A stretch of DNA of 5,136 nt. Source: Desulfuromonadales bacterium (GTDB lineage: Bacteria; Desulfobacterota; Desulfuromonadia; Desulfuromonadales; BM103). Below, in pieces: positions 1 to 4,333 of the stretch (the stretch's first letter is position 1; each line of letters opens with the position of its first letter). The stretch is from assembly GCA_029859485.1 (NCBI GenBank), contig JAOUDB010000228.1, positions 1 to 5,136 on the forward strand, written 5' to 3'. The notes beneath the pieces are model-generated. The model was not told the DNA's origin and did not search any database. It worked only from the letters and a program-made list of their open reading frames with translations. The position numbers and the translations under genes are program-made.

Positions 1-369
1 CGTGTTGTCGTCGTTGATGACTCTCTGGTGCGCGGCACCACGGCACGTAAGATCGTCAAGATGATTCGCAACGCAGGCGCTCGAGAAGTTCATATGCGCC
101 TTTCCAGCCCGCCGACCAGTTTTCCCTGTTACTACGGGATAGATACACCGTCTCGTAAGGAATTGATCTCCTCGTCGCATACCATTGAAGAGATTGCCCG
201 CTACATTACTGCTGATTCCATTGGCTACCTGAGCCGAGAAGGTATGTTGTCGGCAGCGGGAGTCCCGGAAGGCTGTAATGGCAAGCGTTTTTGCGACGCC
301 TGTTTCAGCGGCGAATATCCGGTCAAGTTTCCCAGGTTGAAGGCTGATAGTCAGCTTGGCTTATTTTAA
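1..369 (+). CDS. purF: Amidophosphoribosyltransferase (PurF), C-terminal part
   Basis: This is the last 122 residues of glutamine PRPP amidotransferase, which makes 5-phosphoribosylamine from PRPP and glutamine in the first committed step of purine synthesis in the cytoplasm. The reading frame is open from base 1, so the 5' end lies outside the window. The fragment opens with the PRPP-binding loop [13 protein letters not shown] (residues 2-14), the signature of type I phosphoribosyltransferases. Cysteines in FPCYYGID (C43) and in [11 protein letters not shown] (C98, C101) match three of the four ligands of the [4Fe-4S] cluster in the Bacillus-type enzyme, so this is the iron-sulfur class and not the E. 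coli class. C92 is an additional cysteine nearby. The gene ends in TAA followed by a repeat-bearing spacer, and pyrE follows on the same strand. Identity is secure; only the missing N-terminal glutaminase domain is unseen. Confidence 0.96.
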   Translation, partial: RVVVVDDSLVRGTTARKIVKMIRNAGAREVHMRLSSPPTSFPCYYGIDTPSRKELISSSHTIEEIARYITADSIGYLSREGMLSAAGVPEGCNGKRFCDACFSGEYPVKFPRLKADSQLGLF

Positions 370-376
370 ACCAAGC
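354..376 (+). terminator. Weak hairpin over the purF stop codon
   Basis: GCTTGG (354-359) pairs with CCAAGC (371-376) around an 11-base A/T-rich loop that contains the purF stop codon. No run of T follows, so this may be a weak terminator, an mRNA 3'-end structure, or chance. Confidence 0.25.
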
Positions 377-404
377 GGGACGCGGTACGGGGAACGTGGA
401 GCGC
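377..404. repeat. Four degenerate 7-base tandem repeats
   Basis: Four consecutive heptamers follow purF: GGGACGC, GGTACGG, GGAACGT and GGAGCGC, fitting GG-N-(A/G)-CG-N. The period is exact and there is no coding frame over it. Similar GGGACGCGG-type spacer repeats are, to my recollection, scattered through many deltaproteobacterial and cyanobacterial genomes. The function is unknown. Confidence 0.55.
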
Positions 405-421
405 GAGTGGACTTAAAACCG

Positions 422-457
422 CTGTAGAGGTTTCTCTGCGTTCTCTGCGACTGTAGA
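422..457. repeat. Perfect 9-base tandem repeat bracketed by CTGTAGA
   Basis: TTCTCTGCG occurs twice head to tail (432-440 and 441-449). The pair is bracketed by two direct copies of CTGTAGA (422-428 and 451-457). This looks like a short member of the dispersed CTCTGCG-word intergenic repeats, lying in the pyrE leader about 50 bases ahead of its start. Whether it affects pyrE expression cannot be told. Confidence 0.55.
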
Positions 458-492
458 AAATTTTTGGGTTATAGAACTGCAAATAAATTATC

Positions 493-497
493 AGGAG
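493..497 (+). promoter_or_regulatory. Ribosome binding site that fixes the pyrE start
   Basis: AGGAG lies 8 bases ahead of the ATG at 506. The same frame stays open back to a TTG at 464, but that codon has no Shine-Dalgarno sequence and would put this AGGAG inside the coding region, so 506 is preferred. An in-frame GTG at 503 is a weaker alternative. Confidence 0.8.
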
Positions 498-505
498 AGA
501 GAGTG

Positions 506-1063
506 ATGACAGAACAGGAACGTAGTGAATTGATGCAGATTGTACGTGAACTGTCTTACGAGGAGCGTGAAGTGACTCTGGCTTCCGGGCGCAAGAGCAA
601 TTTTTATTTTGATGGTAAACAGACGGCTCTTCATTGCAAAGGCGGTTTGTTGGTCGGTAAAGCTTTCTGGGAGATTGTTAAAACCTTTGAAGGACCGATT
701 CACGGCGTCGGGGGCCTGACCATGGGTGCCGATCCGATCGCAACGGCAACGTCTATCGCCGCGACTCTCGATGGCCAGCCTGTCCATGCCTTCATAATTC
801 GTAAAGAGCCCAAAGGGCACGGCACCGGCCAGTGGCTGGAAGGACGCAAGAACCTACCGCCAGGCTCCCGGGTTGTGATTGTTGAAGATGTTACGACGAC
901 CGGCGATTCGTCCTTGAAAGCTGTCGATCGCGCTCAGCAGGAAGGTCTCGAGGTGTTGGGTATTATTACCTTGGTTGATCGCGAAGAAGGTGCTCGCGAG
1001 AACATTGAGGGTCAGGGGCAGATCCTGAAGTCAGTTTTTACGAGGACTGAGGTCGTCGCATAA
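506..1063 (+). CDS. pyrE: Orotate phosphoribosyltransferase (PyrE)
   Basis: The product (185 residues) joins orotate to PRPP to give orotidine 5'-phosphate, the fifth step of de novo UMP synthesis, in the cytoplasm; the active enzyme is normally a dimer. Visible landmarks are the N-terminal SGRKSNFYFDGK segment (residues 28-38), the mobile catalytic loop RKEPKGHG (99-106) with its lysines and histidine, and the PRPP motif VVIVEDVTTTG (123-133), whose acidic pair and TTTG loop hold the ribose-phosphate. The length is somewhat short of the E. coli enzyme (213 residues) but suits the compact bacterial subgroup. The start is the ATG with AGGAG 8 bases upstream. The gene follows purF after 136 bases and is closed by a strong terminator, so it ends its transcription unit. 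No pyrimidine attenuator is evident upstream; the spacer holds repeats instead. Confidence 0.95.
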   Translation: MTEQERSELMQIVRELSYEEREVTLASGRKSNFYFDGKQTALHCKGGLLVGKAFWEIVKTFEGPIHGVGGLTMGADPIATATSIAATLDGQPVHAFIIRKEPKGHGTGQWLEGRKNLPPGSRVVIVEDVTTTGDSSLKAVDRAQQEGLEVLGIITLVDREEGARENIEGQGQILKSVFTRTEVVA

Positions 1064-1088
1064 GCTCCAAACAAATTCTTGAGTTCCC

Positions 1089-1117
1089 AACGGGGGTGCG
1101 TACTGCATCCCCGTTTT
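1089..1117 (+). terminator. Intrinsic terminator after pyrE
   Basis: An 11-base-pair stem (1089-1099 with 1105-1115, one G-U pair, GC-rich core GGGGGTGC against GCATCCCC) closes a 5-base loop and runs into TTTT (1114-1117). It sits 25 bases past the pyrE stop, so pyrE and the lipoprotein gene are probably separate units. Confidence 0.88.
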
Positions 1118-1121
1118 GCGT

Positions 1122-1127
1122 TATAAT
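1122..1127 (+). promoter_or_regulatory. Perfect -10 box ahead of the lipoprotein gene
   Basis: TATAAT lies 26 bases before the ATG at 1154, directly after the pyrE terminator. No good -35 hexamer is found at 16-18 bases upstream, where the terminator stem lies. The placement would give a short leader of about 20 bases, so it is a plausible but incomplete promoter. Confidence 0.4.
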
Positions 1128-1153
1128 GGAACGAAAAGATAAGGAGTCTGACG

Positions 1154-1642
1154 ATGACTAATATTGCGAAAATTGTTCTATTGGTTTTTTCCTGTGCGCT
1201 GGTTTTGCTTGTTTCCGGCTGCATACAGACTCAAGCTCTCTACATCGGCAACAAGGTGACGGCTGAAAAGATTGCACTGGGGAAAGCTGCTCCCCAGGTT
1301 GGCACCTGGGAAACTTTTGATCTCAAAATTGCCTACGAATTTGTTGTCAAAGGTCAAGACCTGGACATCTCCGGTCAGATACAACTGGGTGATCACCAGA
1401 AAATGGTTTATGATTATGTTCGTTCATTGGATATCTACCTCTTCTTTCTGGATCATGACTCCCGGGTCCTGTTGACTGAACCTCTGGATCGAACATTCAG
1501 GGGCAGTACGCAACAGACGGTGTCTTTTAAACGTTCTTATAAAGTTCCAGCTGGAGCCAAAGCTCTCTCCTTCGGCTACTCTGGCAAGGTCGCGGAACAA
1601 GACGGCCAAATGACATTCTACCTGCTTCCTTTGAAGAGATGA
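1154..1642 (+). CDS. Unrecognised lipoprotein, probably periplasmic
   Basis: The 162-residue product is not one I recognise. It begins with a type II signal peptide: K6 in a short n-region, a hydrophobic stretch IVLLVFSCALVLLV (7-20) and a lipobox VSGC with the lipidated cysteine at 23. No aspartate follows the cysteine, so delivery to the outer membrane is the likelier fate by the +2 rule of enterobacteria, if that applies here. Residues 50-162 look like a single domain rich in beta strands (FDLKIAYEFVV, DISGQIQLG, LDIYLFFLD, TVSFKRSYKVP, MTFYLLPLKR), with no cysteine and no catalytic motif visible. Start choice: ATG with AAGGAG (1141-1146) 7 bases ahead. It lies between two terminator-like structures and is probably transcribed alone. 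A structural or envelope role is only a guess. Confidence 0.85.
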   Translation: MTNIAKIVLLVFSCALVLLVSGCIQTQALYIGNKVTAEKIALGKAAPQVGTWETFDLKIAYEFVVKGQDLDISGQIQLGDHQKMVYDYVRSLDIYLFFLDHDSRVLLTEPLDRTFRGSTQQTVSFKRSYKVPAGAKALSFGYSGKVAEQDGQMTFYLLPLKR

Positions 1643-1644
1643 CC

Positions 1645-1669
1645 GAGCCTCTCAAACTAAGGGCTTTTT
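1645..1669 (+). terminator. Possible weak terminator after the lipoprotein gene
   Basis: AGCC (1646-1649) pairs with GGCT (1662-1665), extended by G-U pairs at each end, and is followed by TTTTT (1665-1669). The stem is short and its loop long, so it is only a candidate; it lies in the right place, just past the stop codon. Confidence 0.4.
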
Positions 1670-1705
1670 GTTTGCAGGTTTATAACCAAAACAATGGCAA
1701 TAAGT

Positions 1706-1727
1706 CTTTACACTAAAACAGTGAAAG
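1706..1727. repeat. Small dyad in the 1643-1995 spacer
   Basis: CTTT-A-CACT (1706-1714) pairs with AGTGAAAG (1720-1727) as 8 base pairs with one bulged A around the loop AAAAC. No T run follows on either strand, so it is not an obvious terminator. It could be an operator or an RNA hairpin, or part of the larger repeat unit that starts a few bases later. Confidence 0.3.
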
Positions 1728-1743
1728 CTGAAATCAAAAGACC

Positions 1744-1854
1744 AACGCAAAGGCGCTAAGAAAAGCTAGGAAAGACGCAAAGGCCAACTCTTCTAGCTTT
1801 TTGAAGTGGTTTTCTTCGCGGGCTTTCTCTGCCCCTTCGCGCAAGCTTTGCGTT
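1744..1854. repeat. Large imperfect inverted repeat of the ACGCAAAG family
   Basis: The outer ends are a perfect 9-base inverted pair, AACGCAAAG (1744-1752) and CTTTGCGTT (1846-1854). Inside is a second perfect pair, AAAAGCTAG (1761-1769) and CTAGCTTTT (1793-1801). The ACGCAAAGG word recurs directly at 1775-1783, and TTCGCG appears at 1815-1820 and 1836-1841. This matches the general look of dispersed non-coding repeats whose chance translations give strings such as RKGAKAQR in many bacterial annotations (recollection, not a search). It fills most of the gene-free stretch 1643-1995; the rest of that stretch holds only the candidate promoter at 1924-1951 and small dyads. Confidence 0.6.
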
Positions 1855-1923
1855 AAATACATACACCCTTTGTATGCTTTGTAAGTCAGTTTGTTCAGGA
1901 TAAAGACTATATTTATCAGCAAC

Positions 1924-1951
1924 TTGAATTGTCCCAAATCCCTGCTACTCT
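1924..1951 (+). promoter_or_regulatory. Candidate extended -10 promoter for the 1996 gene
   Basis: TTGAAT (1924-1929) and TACTCT (1946-1951) stand 16 bases apart, and a TG one base ahead of the -10 box (1943-1944) makes an extended -10. The -10 box keeps only the most important positions (T, A and final T). It lies 44 bases ahead of the ATG at 1996 and after the inverted repeat. Confidence 0.4.
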
Positions 1952-1995
1952 AAAAACATGTAGTTAGCCCCGTTAATTCAAGGAAGGAGTTAATA

Positions 1996-2412
1996 ATGGG
2001 ATTTTTCAGCAAGAAGTTGGAGTACCCAGAACTTGATTCGGGCAATCCTGCTGCTGAACAGGTTCACGAATTTGAAGACCAGTTGCAGACCCTCATGGGG
2101 CAGGTCAAAGACCCAATTGAAGTTGTCCCGGCGCAAGATCATGCTTACGTATTTATTGGTAAACCGCCGAAGAAGTTTGGTGTCGCTATGATTCAGGATG
2201 GTGCTGTTCAGAGCTTTATAGCTGCAGCCAGAGAAAAGGGCCTTGATCAAGCTCAGATTCAAAAGTTGAATGATCAACTTCGCGAGGCATACATGCACAA
2301 TATGGATGCAAAGCGTTTCAAGACCAATGTGGCAGGGAAAGAGGTTGTGGTAACTCCCTGCTCACAACTTGACCAGGAAGTTAGAGATATATTAGGAAGT
2401 TTGAGTCACTGA
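1996..2412 (+). CDS. Unrecognised small soluble protein
   Basis: The 138-residue product has no signal peptide or membrane segment and is not a family I can name. It begins MGFFSKKLEYPEL, then a charged segment (residues 19-35, likely helical), a short strand-like core (VVPAQDHAYVFIGKPPKKFGVAMIQDG, about 43-69), a long Gln-rich helix (70-103, with AREKGLDQAQIQKLNDQLREAY) and a C-terminal part with a strand, VAGKEVVVTP (112-121), a single cysteine at 122 and a last helix. The pattern suggests a compact alpha/beta protein. It is a convincing gene: AAGGAG (1984-1989) sits 6 bases ahead of the ATG, codon use is normal, and a strong terminator follows. With a promoter-like sequence of its own it is probably a single-gene unit. 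No neighbour hints at its role. Confidence 0.85.
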   Translation: MGFFSKKLEYPELDSGNPAAEQVHEFEDQLQTLMGQVKDPIEVVPAQDHAYVFIGKPPKKFGVAMIQDGAVQSFIAAAREKGLDQAQIQKLNDQLREAYMHNMDAKRFKTNVAGKEVVVTPCSQLDQEVRDILGSLSH

Positions 2413-2433
2413 AAATCTGTAAACACGGGGCTG

Positions 2434-2483
2434 AAGGCCGGGATTGAAACAGTTTGGTCTCTATGTTTCTCCCGGTTTTTTTT
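2434..2483 (+). terminator. Strong intrinsic terminator
   Basis: CCGGGA (2438-2443) pairs with TCCCGG (2470-2475). After a TT bulge the stem continues with GAAACA (2446-2451) against TGTTTC (2464-2469). A run of eight T (2476-2483) follows at once, and AAGG (2434-2437) can pair with its beginning. This ends the 1996-2412 unit. Confidence 0.9.
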
Positions 2484-2515
2484 GTTCAATCTTACACATA
2501 GCAAATGAGAGTGTT

Positions 2516-3598
2516 ATGCAAACAGCAAAATATTTCCCACCTGATTATAGCTCTGCACGACAATCTTTTCTCGCTGCGGCTCATGCCTGCGGTGCAGAGA
2601 TAGAGAGTTTTATCGCTCCGGCACTTTCAACAAAAGGTGAGGAACTCTTTACAGACGTCGCAGCCCTTGGCCAGGCCGATGCTGTAAACGCTCTAGTCGT
2701 TATCTCCGGTACTCATGGTGTCGAAGGGTTCACTGGCTCCGGCATTCAAACAGGTTTGTTGTGTGAAGGTGTTTTCCGTCACCTGTGTGATGTTAAAGTC
2801 ATAATAATCCACGCCCTGAATCCTTACGGCTTTGCTGAGAAGAGAAGGTTTAACGAAGACAATGTTGATTTAAACCGAAATTTTATTGATCATACCAGCC
2901 CCGGTCCGGTTAATTATGATTATGACAAACTGGCCACGGCAATTGCTCCCCGCTCGCTCTCCCGCGTTTCTTTACTGTCAGCTCAACTGAAAACCCTCTG
3001 GTACCGTCTCTGCCATGGTCGCTCCAGATTGCAGCACGCTGTAACGCATGGCCAGTACTCGCATCCTCAGGGGCTTTTTTATGGCGGTCGTTTTGAGGTC
3101 TGGTCGAATCAGCTTCTGCGTAGCCTCACAGAAAAGCATCTGACCAACTGCTCCCGTGTTACGGTCGTTGACCTGCATACCGGCCTTGGCTCGTATGGCA
3201 AGGGCGAGGTAGTTGTGGCTGCTTCGGAGGATGACCCGGTGTTTGGACGCTCGGTCTCAATTTGGGGCGTTGAGCGAGTCAAATCAACTCTTGCAGGGGC
3301 CTCAGTGTCAAGTCGTCTAGTTGGTACGATCAGCCAGGCCTTTGTCGATATGCTGCCAAATTCTGCAGTCACCTCAGTCGGCCTTGAGTTCGGAACTTTG
3401 CCAACGATGACTGTGTTTAATGCGCTTAGGGCGGAGAACTGGCTGTATCATCATGGTGACCAGGGATCTCGTCAAGCCGACGAGATAAAAGAAGCCCTTT
3501 TGAGAGCGTTCTACCCCGATGACGATGTATGGAAAGAGCGTGTGATGGAGCAGGGCAGGGATGTTGTTGAGAGGGCTTTGAGAGCCTGGGCTGAGTGA
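2516..3598 (+). CDS. DUF2817 / M14-like zinc carboxypeptidase-type protein
   Basis: The 360-residue product belongs with DUF2817 proteins, relatives of the M14 zinc carboxypeptidases; its substrate is unknown. Family landmarks appear in the right order: ISGTHGVEGFTGSG (63-76), with H67 and E70 as the likely first two zinc ligands; DLNRNF (118-123), with N120, R121 as the probable carboxylate-binding residues; VVDLHTGLG (217-225), with H221 as the third zinc ligand; and GLEFGT (289-294), with E291 as the likely catalytic glutamate. All expected active-site residues are present, so it should be an active hydrolase. No signal peptide is seen, which suggests a cytoplasmic enzyme. The frame stays open back to a TTG at 2444, but that lies inside the preceding terminator; the ATG at 2516 with a modest GAGAG (2507-2511) is preferred. 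It is the last plus-strand gene before a convergent operon. Confidence 0.85.
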   Translation: MQTAKYFPPDYSSARQSFLAAAHACGAEIESFIAPALSTKGEELFTDVAALGQADAVNALVVISGTHGVEGFTGSGIQTGLLCEGVFRHLCDVKVIIIHALNPYGFAEKRRFNEDNVDLNRNFIDHTSPGPVNYDYDKLATAIAPRSLSRVSLLSAQLKTLWYRLCHGRSRLQHAVTHGQYSHPQGLFYGGRFEVWSNQLLRSLTEKHLTNCSRVTVVDLHTGLGSYGKGEVVVAASEDDPVFGRSVSIWGVERVKSTLAGASVSSRLVGTISQAFVDMLPNSAVTSVGLEFGTLPTMTVFNALRAENWLYHHGDQGSRQADEIKEALLRAFYPDDDVWKERVMEQGRDVVERALRAWAE

Positions 3599-3624
3599 CC
3601 TCTGCTCTTTTGTGTTTTAAAAGG

Positions 3625-3660
3625 CTAAAGGCAAACCCGACGGTTATGCTTTGTCTTTGG
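3625..3660. terminator. Dyad past the DUF2817 gene, possible two-way terminator
   Basis: CTAAAGGCAAA (3625-3635) pairs with TTTGTCTTTGG (3650-3660) as 11 base pairs including two G-U, around a 14-base loop. On the plus strand no T run follows. On the minus strand CCTTTT follows directly. It lies 27 bases past the DUF2817 stop. Confidence 0.35.
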
Positions 3661-3676
3661 GATTAAAAGTTCAACA

Positions 3677-3713
3677 AAGAGAGCAACAGATTAACGTTCT
3701 GATGCACTCTCTT
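3677..3713. repeat. Interrupted dyad between converging genes
   Basis: AAGAGAG (3677-3683) pairs perfectly with CTCTCTT (3707-3713). The stem continues after a 2-base bulge with CA/TG, one A-A mismatch and CAG/CTG, closing on the loop ATTAACGTT (3690-3698). There is no long T run on either side, so its role as terminator or other signal is open. Confidence 0.35.
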
Positions 3714-3778
3714 CATCCCCGACCATAGAAACAAAACTAAACTTTGTCAGGAACCTGAGGCGGCCTTTCGACGTCTGT

Positions 3779-3802
3779 AAAGCTGTTCAGCTCTCAGCCT
3801 TT
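3779..3802 (-). terminator. Possible terminator of the nadB operon
   Basis: On the minus strand AAAGGCTG, starting within the stop codon of the last gene, pairs with CAGCTTT with one bulged base around a 9-base loop. Only TTT follows on the minus strand. A nested alternative is AGCTG/CAGCT (3781-3792). It is weak, but in the right place for an operon end. Confidence 0.4.
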
Positions 3803-4010
3803 ACGTTTCATCGGGAATTTTGAAGATCACGTGAACACCGCTCTTACTCTCCAGCTCTGCCCGGTTGGCCGTGTCGGGGTCACCGATAACTCCGATGATG
3901 GTACGGTTAGCTCCGGTTGACTGATGAAAGTCGAAGTCGTGATCGACCAGGTATTGTTTCACGTCTTCAAGTTCACTCTCGTGGGCATTTTTTCTCATGA
4001 CAATCAGCAT
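3801..4010 (-). CDS. Stand-alone ferredoxin-like regulatory domain of DAHP synthase
   Basis: The 69 residues match, end to end, the N-terminal ferredoxin-like (ACT-like) domain found on type I-beta DAHP synthases such as the Thermotoga enzyme, where it carries feedback inhibition by aromatic amino acids. Hallmarks are the opening MLIVMRKNA, a helix (11-24), and NRTIIGVIGD (35-44), corresponding to the family's ERTVIGVIGD. The chain stops at IPDET, where the family normally continues through a PYKL-type linker into the catalytic barrel. No barrel follows: the next frames are closed within a few codons and the DUF2817 gene begins 200 bases away. Start: ATG, 3 bases after the chorismate mutase stop, with AAAGG about 10 bases upstream, which suggests translational coupling. 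It should have no catalysis of its own; it may bind an aromatic amino acid or act on a partner enzyme, or it may be a relic. Confidence 0.75.
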   Translation of the reverse strand: MLIVMRKNAHESELEDVKQYLVDHDFDFHQSTGANRTIIGVIGDPDTANRAELESKSGVHVIFKIPDET

Positions 4011-4013
4011 ATT

Positions 4014-4286
4014 TTACAGACCTTTCGTGCGAATCCGCTCGAGGCGGCGTGACTCGTCGATAACACGTTCAAAAAGGCGAATGATGGCCTCATTCTCCAG
4101 TGGTCCCGGGTTGTCATTGGACATGGCATCAAAGATCCGCTTTTCTCTCGCCGGATCGTAAACCGGAATATTCATCTCTTTTTTGATCTCACCGATCTTT
4201 AAAGCCAGCGCCGCACGCTCGTTGAATATGCGCAGCAGCTCGCTGTCAAGCCGGTTAATCTCCTTACGGTAATCGTCAATTGTCAC
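4014..4286 (-). CDS. Chorismate mutase, AroQ class, stand-alone
   Basis: This 90-residue all-helical enzyme turns chorismate into prephenate, the first step toward phenylalanine and tyrosine, normally as an intertwined cytoplasmic dimer. Aligning by eye with the E. coli AroQ domain, the active-site residues are present: R7 (Arg11), R24 (Arg28), K35 (Lys39), D44 (Asp48), R47-E48 (Arg51-Glu52) and S79 (Ser84). At the Gln88 position there is instead E83, as in the yeast enzyme (Glu246). No prephenate dehydratase or dehydrogenase domain is attached. The start is GTG, supported by GGGAG 6 bases upstream. It lies 47 bases after nadB and 3 bases before the small regulatory-domain gene, so the three are very likely one operon. 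I give no symbol because naming of free AroQ enzymes varies. Confidence 0.92.
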   Translation of the reverse strand: MTIDDYRKEINRLDSELLRIFNERAALALKIGEIKKEMNIPVYDPAREKRIFDAMSNDNPGPLENEAIIRLFERVIDESRRLERIRTKGL

Positions 4287-4292
4287 AATCTT

Positions 4293-4297
4293 CTCCC
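4293..4297 (-). promoter_or_regulatory. Ribosome binding site supporting a GTG start
   Basis: On the minus strand GGGAG stands 6 bases ahead of the GTG at 4286-4284, which marks this GTG as the chorismate mutase start. The protein then begins TIDDYRKEINRLD, the usual beginning of AroQ domains. Confidence 0.75.
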
Positions 4298-4333
4298 GTT
4301 CTGTGCACTCTCAACCATTGGCAATATTAGTGG

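Noticed and set aside
377..457. CRISPR array or integrase attachment site
   Set aside because: The units are 7 and 9 bases long and directly abutting without spacers, and no cas or integrase gene is present.
470..475. TATAGA as a -10 box for pyrE
   Set aside because: No acceptable -35 hexamer lies 16-18 bases upstream; the region there is the 9-base tandem repeat.
464..505. Upstream in-frame TTG start for pyrE adding 14 residues
   Set aside because: There is no Shine-Dalgarno sequence ahead of it and the AGGAG for the ATG at 506 would be inside the gene; the PyrE family begins near the ATG.
1734..1937. A 67-codon open frame on the minus strand in the lipoprotein-downstream spacer
   Set aside because: It lies over the inverted repeat, has no convincing ribosome binding site, and its predicted residues (a helix-like Leu/Ala/Lys/Glu string) are what these repeats give by chance.
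2444..2515. Upstream in-frame TTG start for the DUF2817 gene adding 24 residues
   Set aside because: The codon is in the left arm of a strong terminator, so an mRNA carrying it would mostly be cut short; the added residues also do not resemble the family's N terminus.
3691..3726. An 11-residue minus-strand mini-gene (ATG to TAA) downstream of the nadB operon
   Set aside because: There is no ribosome binding site, it overlaps a dyad, and it is short enough to occur by chance.
3600..3800. A possible decayed DAHP synthase catalytic barrel downstream of the regulatory domain
   Set aside because: Reading on from the stop codon, the same frame closes after 17 codons and the other two almost at once, and no barrel motif is visible; the space is also far too short for the roughly 260-residue barrel.
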